A stretch of DNA of 64,000 nt from Oerskovia jenensis (GTDB lineage: Bacteria; Actinomycetota; Actinomycetes; Actinomycetales; Cellulomonadaceae), in NCBI RefSeq assembly GCF_016907235.1, contig NZ_JAFBBO010000001.1:434001-498000 (forward strand), written 5' to 3'. Numbering within the stretch: the first letter of the stretch is position 1; each line of letters starts with the position of its first letter. The translations under genes were made by a program, and so were the position numbers. This document shows, piece after piece, positions 8,160-16,041 of this stretch. The notes beneath the pieces are model-generated. The model searched no databases. It was given only the letters and a program-made list of their open reading frames with translations, and was not told where the DNA came from.

Positions 8160-10553
8160 TCAGCGCGCGAGCTCGGCCCGCATCCGACGGGTGGAGCGGC
8201 GGTTGCGGAAGAATCCGGCGATCAGGGCCCCCGTCCCACGGAAGAAGTGGCCGTTGACGATCGTGAGGAGGCCCTCGGCCATGTCCATGCTCATGGCGCC
8301 GTTCGTCATCTTGGCGATCGCCCGGAAGGGCATGCCGCGCAGGAACAGCAGGTTCAGGTCAGGGGTGCCCTTGGCCTCGGCCCGGGCGATCCGCCGAGCG
8401 AGCTCGCGGTACGCGAACCGGGCCAGCGGGCTCCGGGCGTGCTCCATGTCCGACAACGGGCTGTTGACGCCGAGTGGCCCGGTCGCCCGGCCGCGCGGGG
8501 CCAGCGGGCGCCCCAGGAGCGCCGCGAACGCCTCGTCGGAGACGTCCGTCACGTGGCCGGTACGGTACTCGTCCGGCACCGCGTCGAGACCGGCAGCGGC
8601 GGTCCCCGCGACGACGTGCTCGGCGGTCAGCAGCACGGTCTCCACGTCGGAGCCCACGGCGAGCGTCCACGCGCCCCCCTCGGTCTCCCACGTGCCCGTC
8701 GCCGTCGAGAAGTGCCGGAAGGTGAACCGGTCGAACCCGATGTGCACGCGTCGGGACTCCCCCGGAGCGAGGTGCACCTTCGCGAAGCCCTTGAGCTCAC
8801 GCACCGGCCGGTGCACGCCCTCCGTCCCCTCGCGTCCTACGTAGAGCTGAGCGACCTCGGCCCCCGCGACGTCACCCGTGTTGGTCAGGGTGAACGTCAC
8901 GCCGTCGGCGTCGACCGCGAGGTCCGTGTAGGCGAACGTCGTGTAGCTCAGGCCGAACCCGAACGGGAACGCGACGGGGACGCCGACCGTCGAGTAGTAG
9001 CGGTAGCCCACGTAGGGGCCCTCGCGGTACTCGGCGTCGACCCCTTCGCCCGGGTAGTACCGCACGTTGGGCACGTCCTCGAGCCGGACCGGGTAGCTCT
9101 CCGCGAGGCGTCCCGACGGGTTCACCGCACCTGTCAGGACCCGCACCACGGCCTCGGCGCCGCCCTGGCCGCCCAGGTAGCCGTGGACCAGCGCCCCGCA
9201 CTGCGACAGCCACGGCACCTCCACGACCGAGCCCGCGCTCAGCACGACCACGATCCGGCTCGTGACCGAGGAGAGCCGCGCCAGCAGCTCGACCTGGCTC
9301 TGCGGAAGTCGCAGGTGGCTGCGGTCCTGCCCCTCGGACTCGCTGATCTCGTCCAGGCCGAGGTACAGCAGCACCACGTCCGCCGCGCGCGCCGCGTCGA
9401 CGGCCTCCGCGACGAGCGCGGGGTCCGAGGACCCGCCGCGCGTGAAGCCCTGCGCGGTCGCCACGACCTGCAGGTCCGAGGCGCCCAGGGCATCCAGGGC
9501 CGTCGTGAGCCGGGTCGGGTTGACGACCGAGGAGCCGGCACCCTGGTAGCGGGGCGTCGCGGCGAAGTCGCCGACGACCGCGACCCGGGTCCCCGACGCC
9601 AACGGCAGGAGGTGGTCCTCGTTGCGCAGCAGCACCGCGCTCTGCTCGGCGACGGTGCGCGCCAGCTCGTGGTGCGCCTCGAGGTCGACCTCACGTCCCG
9701 CCCCACCGATGCGGCTCCCGAGGACCTTCATCTCCTCGACCCGCGCGTCCAGGTCGGCCATGTCCAGGTCGCCCCGCTCCACGGCGGCCACGATCTGCGC
9801 GGCCGAGTCGAGGCCGGGCGAGGGCATCTCGAGCGTGCCGCCACGGCGGACCGCCTCGACCGCGTCGTTGCCGCCGCCCCAGTCCGTCACGACCGCGCCG
9901 TCGAAGCCCCACTCGTCCCGCAGCACCTGCTGGAGCAGGAACGGGTTCTCGTTGGCGTACGTGCCGTTGATCAGGTTGTAGCTCGACATGATCGAGAACG
10001 GCGAGGACTCGCGGACCACGACCTCGAACCCCGTCAGGTAGATCTCGCGCAGCGTCCGCTCGTCCACCACGGAGTCGCTCGTCATGCGGCGCAGCTCCTG
10101 GCTGTTGGCCGCGAAGTGCTTGGGGCAGGCCGCGACCCCGCGCGACTGGATCCCCCGCACGTAACCGGCGGCCAGGCGCCCGGAGAGCAGCGGGTCCTCG
10201 GAGAAGTACTCGAAGTTGCGGCCGCACAGGGGGCTGCGCTTGACGTTGAGACCCGGGCCGAGCAGCACGTCCACGCCCTGGTCCGCGGCCTCGGCGCCGA
10301 GCGCCTCCCCGACCGACAGCGCCAGCTCGGGGTCCCAGCTGTTCGCGACCGTGGCCGCCGTCGGGAAGCAGGTCGCGGGCTGCGACGCCCCCAGGCCGAG
10401 GTGGTCGGCCGAACCCGTCTGCTTGCGGATCCCGTGCGGGCCGTCGGACAGCCACAGCGTCCGGATCCCGTGCCGAGGTACCGCGCGCGTCTCCCAGACG
10501 CTCTCCCCGCTGAGGAGCGCGGCCTTCTCGAGCGTGGTCAGTTCTTCCGTCAT
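8160..10553 (-). CDS. GH3 beta-glucosidase, cytoplasmic
   Basis: 797 aa. ATG 10553 follows GGAAG with a 7-nt gap. There is no signal peptide. Canonical GH3 order: TIM barrel (LWLSDGPHGIRK, RNFEYFSEDP, KHFAANSQE, putative nucleophile Asp in GAVVTDWGGGND near residue 222). The (alpha/beta)6 domain carries SEGQDRSHLRLP near 407, where the acid/base Glu is expected. A fibronectin-like C-domain (VRELKGFAKV) follows, then an unusual extension of about 90 residues rich in Arg and Met. It lies between two gtrA paralogues, so its substrate may be an imported beta-glycoside or a product of the GtrA/GT2 pathway. The placement is unusual; cytoplasmic location is inferred from the missing signal. Confidence 0.92.
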   Translation of the reverse strand: MTEELTTLEKAALLSGESVWETRAVPRHGIRTLWLSDGPHGIRKQTGSADHLGLGASQPATCFPTAATVANSWDPELALSVGEALGAEAADQGVDVLLGPGLNVKRSPLCGRNFEYFSEDPLLSGRLAAGYVRGIQSRGVAACPKHFAANSQELRRMTSDSVVDERTLREIYLTGFEVVVRESSPFSIMSSYNLINGTYANENPFLLQQVLRDEWGFDGAVVTDWGGGNDAVEAVRRGGTLEMPSPGLDSAAQIVAAVERGDLDMADLDARVEEMKVLGSRIGGAGREVDLEAHHELARTVAEQSAVLLRNEDHLLPLASGTRVAVVGDFAATPRYQGAGSSVVNPTRLTTALDALGASDLQVVATAQGFTRGGSSDPALVAEAVDAARAADVVLLYLGLDEISESEGQDRSHLRLPQSQVELLARLSSVTSRIVVVLSAGSVVEVPWLSQCGALVHGYLGGQGGAEAVVRVLTGAVNPSGRLAESYPVRLEDVPNVRYYPGEGVDAEYREGPYVGYRYYSTVGVPVAFPFGFGLSYTTFAYTDLAVDADGVTFTLTNTGDVAGAEVAQLYVGREGTEGVHRPVRELKGFAKVHLAPGESRRVHIGFDRFTFRHFSTATGTWETEGGAWTLAVGSDVETVLLTAEHVVAGTAAAGLDAVPDEYRTGHVTDVSDEAFAALLGRPLAPRGRATGPLGVNSPLSDMEHARSPLARFAYRELARRIARAEAKGTPDLNLLFLRGMPFRAIAKMTNGAMSMDMAEGLLTIVNGHFFRGTGALIAGFFRNRRSTRRMRAELAR

Positions 10554-10662
10554 GGTTCTGCTTCCGTTCCCCCACGGAGGTCTTCTCACGTGGGTGCACT
10601 GGTGTGGATCTGCCTGCCCGACCGGTCCGACGGGCTGCGTTGCTCTGGGGCAGGTGTCGCGG

Positions 10663-11295
10663 CTAGCGCGCCGCCTCGGTGACCTGCTCGGGGACGATCG
10701 GTTCCGGGACCTGGCCGCCGTCGGGCCCGGGCACCTGCTTGAAGATGATCTTGAGGATCGGGAAGTAGACGACGACCGAGATGAGTGCGTTGATGATCAT
10801 CGTGACGAGGTCGGCTCCGACCTCCCCGGTGCTGCCCCAGCGATCGACCATCCACTGGTAGATCGGCTCCTTGTAGAACCCCTGCAACGCCGCGGCCGCG
10901 AAGGTGATCAGCACGTACGCGACGGAGTACCAGGCCGCGGCACGCCAGATGTTCGTGTCCGACTTGAACGTGACGTTGCGCTGGAGGAAGAAGTTGATGA
11001 CCTGAGCGATGAGGAGGGTGACCTGCACCGCGAGGAAGTACGCCAGCCCCCCACCCCCCGTGGGCAGGGCACCCGCCGCGTAGTCGAAGAGGTAGAACGG
11101 GGAGCCGTCCGCGTTCGTGCTCACCGCGAGCGCCTGGAACGTCTGGTCCACGAGCGGGGTCAGGTTGAAGATCCCCTTGAACAGCGGCATCAGCGCGAGC
11201 TGGAGCACGGTCATCCCCGTGCTCAGGAGCGAGAACATGATGAACTGCGCGACCGTGGGGCGCCGCGCGGAGAGGTCAGCCCAGGCCGTGCGCAC
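10663..11295 (-). CDS. GtrA-like membrane protein, copy 2
   Basis: 210 aa. Start GTG 11295 is chosen because AAGGAGG lies 5 nt upstream and the N-terminus then aligns with the paralogue (RRPTVAQF versus RRPGTAQF). The longer ATG-started frame adds an Arg-rich, low-complexity N-terminus. About four membrane helices; the conserved block LLIAQVINFFLQRNVTF is nearly identical to copy 1. It is first in the operon, 109 nt before the GH3 start. Proposed role: membrane partner or flippase for polyprenyl-linked sugars. The two copies flanking one glycosidase suggest gene duplication followed by divergence. Confidence 0.88.
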   Translation of the reverse strand: MRTAWADLSARRPTVAQFIMFSLLSTGMTVLQLALMPLFKGIFNLTPLVDQTFQALAVSTNADGSPFYLFDYAAGALPTGGGGLAYFLAVQVTLLIAQVINFFLQRNVTFKSDTNIWRAAAWYSVAYVLITFAAAALQGFYKEPIYQWMVDRWGSTGEVGADLVTMIINALISVVVYFPILKIIFKQVPGPDGGQVPEPIVPEQVTEAAR

Positions 11296-11422
11296 GTGCG
11301 CCTCCTTCAGGCTCGGAGAAGGTCGTGCCGGAGCGTCGGAGGCTCGCGCTGCCCGCCTGCGGGCCGGCCACGCCATCGCTGCGCACGGCCTCGGGTGCGG
11401 CGGGATGCATGCGTGGGTCCAC
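11276..11422 (-). CDS. Possible 48-aa leader frame overlapping the gtrA start
   Basis: GTG 11422 lies 8 nt after AAGGAG within the conserved 21-nt leader element. The frame runs 48 codons and stops 20 nt inside gtrA. Start context matches the short frame at 5905 upstream of the GH3 lipoprotein, but the peptides share nothing beyond the first residues. It could couple or dampen gtrA translation, or be chance. Confidence 0.25.
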   Translation of the reverse strand: MDPRMHPAAPEAVRSDGVAGPQAGSASLRRSGTTFSEPEGGARAHGLG

Positions 11423-11441
11423 GTGTGTGTCTCCTTCGACT
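11421..11441 (-). promoter_or_regulatory. Conserved 21-nt leader element with Shine-Dalgarno, copy 2
   Basis: Identical to 5904-5924. It contains GAAGGAG followed 8 nt later by GTG. It lies 126 nt upstream of the gtrA start, so it cannot be that gene's ribosome binding site. Confidence 0.6.
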
Positions 11442-11590
11442 GTCCAAGAGCTGTCGCCGACGCGGGGCCGCCCCGCCTCACCGTCGACCTCGTGGGTTCG
11501 GGCGACGTCGGAGGTCGAGGACCGCGACTGCGGAGGGCAGCGACGCCCGGGTGGTCCGTGGCAGTGGTGCCGCTCGCCGTGTGATAACGA

Positions 11591-11665
11591 ACTCATCACA
11601 GCGCACCACCGGCGAGGCGAGCGGTCGGTTTGCATAACCTGTCGGTTCTGGCGCACAACCTGTCA
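11591..11665 (-). promoter_or_regulatory. Putative operator: twin 14-bp direct repeats plus GCGCTGTGATGAGT box, copy 2
   Basis: Minus-strand boxes TGACAGGTTGTGCG (11665-11652) and CGACAGGTTATGCA (11644-11631) are 21 bp apart. GCGCTGTGATGAGT (11604-11591) follows at the same distance as in copy 1. It heads the gtrA-GH3-gtrA-GT2 operon. The rest of the gene-free stretch 11442-11836 contains a repeated GGACCGCAGCCGG (near 11746 and 11787); I see no gene in it. Confidence 0.65.
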
Positions 11666-11836
11666 CCGCTCCGCGAGACCGGTGCCGTCCGGGGCCAGCA
11701 CGCTGCGGTGGGACGTGCGCGAGGTGGGCGTCCTCGTCCGACCGGCGGACCGCAGCCGGTGGCACGGCCCGGCCGACCACCTCCCCCGGACCGCAGCCGG
11801 CGGGCCGCAGCCAGCGGGCCGCGCAGGGTGGTCGAG

Positions 11837-12460
11837 CTAGAGCGGGAGGTCGTCGACCCGGGTGGGCACCCCGGGCAGCCGTGTCGTCGCCGGTGCCCGC
11901 AGCCCGTCGAGGACGAGCGCGTGCGCACGGGCATAGGCGTTGGCCGCCCTGTCCGTCCCGCTGGGCAGCCCGCGGCTCACGGCCGCCATGAGCAGGATCA
12001 CGTCGCCGGTCGCGACGTCGGTGCGCAGGCTCCCCTCGCGCTGCGCCGCGACGACGAGTCCGTCGACCAGCTCGACGAGCTCGTCCCGGACCCGGGTGAG
12101 ACCGGCGTCGCGCGCCAGGCCGGCGGACTCCGCGACCGTGACGGTGCCGGCCAGCGCGAGCACGACGCGCAGCCTGTGCGACCAGCCGAGCGCTCCGACG
12201 AGCGCGTCCCATGCCGTCGCCTCGTGGTCCCGCGCGCGCATGTCGGCGAGGAGACCGTCGAGGGCGTCCTGCAGGACCGCGTGCAGGAGGGTCTCGCGGT
12301 CGGCGAACCGACGGTAGAGCGTGCCGATCCCTACGCCCGCCTCGCGCGCGACGGTCTCGAGCGCGACGTCCGGGCCGACGTCGACGAACAGCGACGTGGC
12401 CGCCGCGACGATCTGGTCGCGGTTGCGCTGCGCGTCGGCGCGCAGGACGGGTTCGGTCAT
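11837..12460 (-). CDS. TetR family transcriptional regulator
   Basis: 207 aa. ATG 12460 follows GAGGGGGAACCG. The N-terminal TetR helix-turn-helix is clear (ATSLFVDVG, VAREAGVGIGTLYRRFADRETLL, residues about 15-60). The remainder is an all-helical ligand-binding domain of the type with a C-terminal SBP-like region. It is divergent from the flavoprotein dehydrogenase gene at 12579, with a 17-bp palindrome between them. It probably represses itself and that gene and is released by the dehydrogenase substrate or a related compound. The ligand is unknown. Confidence 0.92.
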   Translation of the reverse strand: MTEPVLRADAQRNRDQIVAAATSLFVDVGPDVALETVAREAGVGIGTLYRRFADRETLLHAVLQDALDGLLADMRARDHEATAWDALVGALGWSHRLRVVLALAGTVTVAESAGLARDAGLTRVRDELVELVDGLVVAAQREGSLRTDVATGDVILLMAAVSRGLPSGTDRAANAYARAHALVLDGLRAPATTRLPGVPTRVDDLPL

Positions 12461-12518
12461 CGGTTCCCCCTCGGTCGGCCTCTTCCGCTGCAGCGTATCG
12501 CCCGCTACATTCTCAATA

Positions 12519-12535
12519 CGGAGGATTATCCTCCG
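12519..12535. promoter_or_regulatory. TetR operator candidate CGGAGGAT-T-ATCCTCCG
   Basis: A perfect 8+1+8 bp palindrome lies between the divergent tetR start (12460) and the dehydrogenase start (12579). Size and symmetry are typical for a TetR dimer. Confidence 0.75.
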
Positions 12536-12578
12536 CTTTCGCCGAGGGCGTGCAGGTCGCGCGTGAGAGGAGGCCGCG

Positions 12579-14240
12579 ATGGAGCGGTCGTGGGACGACG
12601 AGGTCGATGTCCTGGTGGTCGGGACCGGCGCAGCAGGACTCTCGGCGGCCATCGCCGCCGCCGACGCGGGGGCGAAGGTCCTGCTGGTCGAGGGGACGGA
12701 CCGCTGGGGCGGCACGACGATGCGCAGCGGCGGTGGTCTGTGGATGCCCACGAACCCGCTCATGGCGCGCGACGGCGTCGAGGACTCGGTCGAGAAGGCG
12801 CTGACCTACCTGGACGCGGTCGTGGAGGACGCCGGTCCCGCGACGTCGCCCGAGCGCAAGCGCGCCTTCGTCGAGGCCGTGCCGGAGGTCGTCACGAGCC
12901 TCGAGAGACACGGGGTGCGATGGGTCCGGGCCACGGACTATCCCGACTACTACCCCGAGCAGCCCGGCGGCATGGTCGGTCGCAGCATCGAGGCTCAGGC
13001 CTTCGACACCCGCCGGCTCGGCACCTGGATCAAGTACTCGCGCATGACCGACGGAGGGATGCCCCTCCCGCTCCGCACCGACGACGTGTGGCTCCTCGCC
13101 CGGGCCTGGTCCTCCCCCAGCGGGTTCGTCCGCGGCGCGCGCTTCGTGGGTCGCACGCTCGGGGCGCTGGTGCGCGGCCAACGTCCCGCGGGCATCGGGG
13201 CCGCGCTCGTCTGCTCGCTCATGCAGGTCGTGCGCACCCAGGGCACGCCCGTGCTGCTGAGCACACCGCTCGTCGAGCTCGTGGTCGAGGACGACGTGGT
13301 CGTCGGAGCGGTCCTCGGCGGGCCGACCGGGCCGCGGACGGTTCGCACCCGAGGCGGCGTGGTCATCGCCGCCGGGGGCTTCGCCCACCGCACCGCGTGG
13401 CGCGAGAAGTACCACGGGGTGCCCGGGTGGAGCGCGGCCGCCGAGGGAGACCTCGGGACCGGGATCGAGGCCGGGGTCGCAGCCGGAGGAGCCGTGGCCC
13501 TCATGGACGACGCCTGGTGGGGAGCCGGGGTCGCGATCGAGGGCGGCATGAACGGCTTCGTGCTGAGCGAACGCAGCATGCCGTACAGCATCCTGGTGGA
13601 CCAGAAGGGCCGTCGGTACACCAACGAGTCGGCGAGCTACATCGACTTCGGGCACGCGATGCTCGAGCACGAGCGCACCGCGCCGTCGATCCCGTCCTGG
13701 CTCGTCATGGACGCGCGGGCGCGGCGCAGGTACCTGTTCACGATCGCGCCGTCGGGCACCAAGAAGCTCGAGAAGGCGGGGACCCTCGTCGTCGCCGACT
13801 CGCTCGACGACCTCGCCCGCCTGCTGCACATCGAGCCTGCGGACCTCGCGGCGACCGTCGACCGGTTCAACGGGTTCGCCCGCACGGGCGTCGACGAGGA
13901 CTTCCACCGCGGCGACTCGCTCTACGACCGCTACTACGGCGACCCCGGGGTCGGGCCGAACCCCAACCTCGGTCCGATCGAGAAGGGACCGTTCACGGCC
14001 GTGAGGATCGTCCCGGGCGACCTCGGGACCAAGGGCGGCCTCCTCACCGACGAGCACGGCGCCGTCCTGCACGAGGACCTCACCCCCGTCCCCGGGCTCT
14101 ACGCCGCAGGGAACTCGTCGGCTGCCGTGATGGGCCGCACGTACCCGGGGCCCGGCTCGACGATCGGGCCGGCCGTCGTGTTCGGGTACCTCGGCGCCCG
14201 GCACGCCGCGGCCCGCGCGGTCGTGACCGCCGTCCGCTGA
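12579..14240 (+). CDS. FAD-dependent dehydrogenase, 3-ketosteroid-delta1-dehydrogenase-like
   Basis: 553 aa with GAGGAGG before ATG 12579. FAD_binding_2/fumarate reductase flavoprotein fold: the Rossmann motif GTGAAG at residues 15-20, then WGGTTMRSGGGLWMPTN. The C-terminal GRTYPGPGSTIGPAVVFGYLGA is the pattern seen in KstD-type enzymes that introduce a 1,2 double bond into 3-ketosteroids. The family also includes broader 3-oxo-acyl or terpenoid dehydrogenases, so the steroid substrate is not proven, and no other steroid catabolism gene is nearby. It is controlled by the divergent TetR gene and followed by a hairpin. Confidence 0.85.
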   Translation: MERSWDDEVDVLVVGTGAAGLSAAIAAADAGAKVLLVEGTDRWGGTTMRSGGGLWMPTNPLMARDGVEDSVEKALTYLDAVVEDAGPATSPERKRAFVEAVPEVVTSLERHGVRWVRATDYPDYYPEQPGGMVGRSIEAQAFDTRRLGTWIKYSRMTDGGMPLPLRTDDVWLLARAWSSPSGFVRGARFVGRTLGALVRGQRPAGIGAALVCSLMQVVRTQGTPVLLSTPLVELVVEDDVVVGAVLGGPTGPRTVRTRGGVVIAAGGFAHRTAWREKYHGVPGWSAAAEGDLGTGIEAGVAAGGAVALMDDAWWGAGVAIEGGMNGFVLSERSMPYSILVDQKGRRYTNESASYIDFGHAMLEHERTAPSIPSWLVMDARARRRYLFTIAPSGTKKLEKAGTLVVADSLDDLARLLHIEPADLAATVDRFNGFARTGVDEDFHRGDSLYDRYYGDPGVGPNPNLGPIEKGPFTAVRIVPGDLGTKGGLLTDEHGAVLHEDLTPVPGLYAAGNSSAAVMGRTYPGPGSTIGPAVVFGYLGARHAAARAVVTAVR

Positions 14241-14247
14241 GCCGAGC

Positions 14248-14280
14248 CGGTGCGCTCCCGTCCCGCCCGGGAGCGCACCG
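14248..14280 (+). terminator. Terminator hairpin after the dehydrogenase gene
   Basis: A perfect 13-bp inverted repeat (CGGTGCGCTCCCG) with a 7-nt loop starts 7 nt after the stop. Confidence 0.7.
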
Positions 14281-14376
14281 TCCGCGCCGCACGCCGTCCG
14301 GCACCCACGAGCCGGCGCGCCCCGACGGTCGGTGATCACCAGATGGTCCCCGCCCCCACGGCGCACCCGCCGCTGC

Positions 14377-14382
14377 GACACT
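14377..14382 (+). promoter_or_regulatory. Possible -10 box (GACACT) of a leaderless LysE gene
   Basis: GACACT lies 6 nt before ATG 14389, with no Shine-Dalgarno. It matches the leaderless arrangement seen repeatedly in this window. No clear -35. Confidence 0.4.
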
Positions 14383-14388
14383 CCCGCC

Positions 14389-15036
14389 ATGTCGACCACG
14401 CAGGCGCTGCTCTCCTTCTCGCTCGTCGCCCTGCTCCTGACGATCATGCCCGGGCTCGACACCGCCCTGGTGCTGCGGACGTCGATCGTCCGCGGAAGAC
14501 GGCACGCATGGGCCGCGGCGTTCGGCATCGGGGCGGGCTGTCTCGCGTGGGGGGTCGCCGCTGCGGTCGGCGCGTCGGCACTCCTCGCCGCGTCTCACAC
14601 CGCCTACCGCGCGCTCACGCTCGCCGGGGCGCTCTACCTCGTGACGTTCGGTGCACGCCTGCTCTGGACGAGCCTTCGAGGGGCGCCCGCCGCCCAGCTC
14701 CAGGTCGACGATCGCCGCTCGGACTCGTCACCTCGCTCGCTGATGGCCACCTTCGCCGCAGGCACCGGCACCAACCTGCTCAACCCCAAGATCGGGGTCT
14801 TCTACGTCGCGACCATCCCGCAGTTCATCCCCGACGGGTCGCCCCACCTGCTCATGGGGGTGCTGCTCGCCGTCGTGCACAACGTGATCGGCCTGCTCTG
14901 GTTCGCCGCCGTCATCGCGGGCACCCGCCGGGCGACCCGATGGCTCGGCGGACCCTCGGTCGCGCGCGTCACGGACCGGGTCACGGGTGTCGTCCTGGTG
15001 GGGTTCGGGATCAGGCTGGCCGCGAGCGCGCGCTGA
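14389..15036 (+). CDS. LysE/RhtB family amino-acid exporter
   Basis: 215 aa. Six predicted membrane segments with the family motifs MPGLDTALVLRT near the N-terminus and GTNLLNPKIGVFYVATIPQF in the middle. It probably exports an amino acid or derivative; substrate not determinable. ATG 14389 is preferred over 14332: translation from 14332 adds an Arg/Pro-rich stretch before an otherwise typical N-terminus. It is separated from the dehydrogenase by a terminator and probably transcribed alone. Confidence 0.88.
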   Translation: MSTTQALLSFSLVALLLTIMPGLDTALVLRTSIVRGRRHAWAAAFGIGAGCLAWGVAAAVGASALLAASHTAYRALTLAGALYLVTFGARLLWTSLRGAPAAQLQVDDRRSDSSPRSLMATFAAGTGTNLLNPKIGVFYVATIPQFIPDGSPHLLMGVLLAVVHNVIGLLWFAAVIAGTRRATRWLGGPSVARVTDRVTGVVLVGFGIRLAASAR

Positions 15037-15134
15037 CGACACCTCCCCACTGCGGCACGGGACCTTGTGCCCTGGCACGCCCGACCGGGAGCGGTGTGGA
15101 CTGGAGGGTCCCCCGACCTGAGGAGCGCCACCCC

Positions 15135-15662
15135 GTGCCCGACGCCGCCCGTACCGTTCCCCCTTCTGTCGCAGGGGGCCCACCCGGGGGGCCGGGAACC
15201 CCCGGGTCGGTGAGCCCCGTGCGGACGGTCGTCTACTTCTCCTCGTCGGCGTCGGGCATGGTGCGCTCGTTCGCGCACCGTCTGGGACGCGAGGCGTTCG
15301 ACCTGGGCGACCGTGAGGTTCGCCGCTCGGTACCGGACGGACCCTGGGTGCTGCTCACGCCGTCGTACACGACGGGCAACGTCGACAACGACACGATCCC
15401 CGAACCGGTACGGCGTTTCCTGAAGAACCCTGCGACCCGGCGTCGCCTCGTGGGGGTCATGGGATCTGGCAACAGGAACTTCGGCGCGTACTACCAGGCA
15501 GCGTGCCGCCAGATCTCTCGCGCCTCGGGGCGCCCCGTGCTCTTCGAGTTCGAGCTGCAGGGAACCGCGTGGGACGTCGAGGAGGCACGCGCGGTGCTCG
15601 ACGAGCTCGACCGGGCCCTGGCCGCGCAGCGGACCGCTCACGGTGGCACCGGACGCGGGTAG
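15135..15662 (+). CDS. nrdI: NrdI, flavodoxin-like ribonucleotide reductase activator
   Basis: 175 aa from GTG 15135 (AGGAG about 10 nt upstream); GTG 15210 would give 150 aa, the usual NrdI length, so the first 25 residues are uncertain. The fold is marked by TVVYFSSSASGMVRSF (FMN phosphate loop), LLTPSYTTGN and VMGSGNRNFGAYY. NrdI reduces or oxygenates the Mn2-tyrosyl centre of class Ib ribonucleotide reductase (NrdEF). nrdH, nrdE and nrdF usually sit beside it but are absent here. It is an orphan locus in this window, followed by a strong hairpin. Confidence 0.85.
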   Translation: MPDAARTVPPSVAGGPPGGPGTPGSVSPVRTVVYFSSSASGMVRSFAHRLGREAFDLGDREVRRSVPDGPWVLLTPSYTTGNVDNDTIPEPVRRFLKNPATRRRLVGVMGSGNRNFGAYYQAACRQISRASGRPVLFEFELQGTAWDVEEARAVLDELDRALAAQRTAHGGTGRG

Positions 15663-15680
15663 CCAGGGAGAGCATGGCAC

Positions 15681-15722
15681 CGGCGCCTTCCGGGGACCCC
15701 CTGCTCCCCCGGAGGCGCCGGG
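15681..15722 (+). terminator. Terminator hairpin after nrdI
   Basis: CCGGCGCC...GGCGCCGG arms extended by TCCGGGG/CCCCGGA, one base bulged, starting 18 nt after the nrdI stop. Confidence 0.65.
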
Positions 15723-15829
15723 CGATCGCGCTCGGACGGGACGCACGACCCCCAAGGCCTCGACCGTCACGAGCACGACACTCGTACTCTACTGAGGGCA
15801 ATGCGGCCGGGACGGCGAAGTTCCCGTAG

Positions 15830-15845
15830 ATGAGAGAGCTCTCAT
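15830..15845. promoter_or_regulatory. Inverted repeat ATGAGAG-AG-CTCTCAT upstream of the XRE cassette
   Basis: 7-bp perfect arms with a 2-nt centre, about 200 nt upstream of the XRE regulator start. The stretch 15723-16041 has no supportable gene. This palindrome is the only symmetrical candidate site I see there. Confidence 0.35.
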
Positions 15846-16029
15846 GTGAACTGCACCACACGTGCGCGCCGGTCACACGACGCCGCCACAAGCGGATCCT
15901 CGCCCGCCCTCGCTCCCGCCACCAGGCCCACCACCCCGCCCCCGGGCCGCCGCCGGGAGAATTGCACCGACGCGCGGGGCCATCCGTGCCGTCCGTGCTC
16001 CATCGCTACCACCACACCTCTGGTCCTGG

Positions 16030-16035
16030 GACAAT
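16030..16035 (+). promoter_or_regulatory. Possible -10 box (GACAAT) of the leaderless XRE gene
   Basis: GACAAT lies 6 nt before GTG 16042, with no Shine-Dalgarno between. Confidence 0.45.
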
Positions 16036-16041
16036 CGACGA

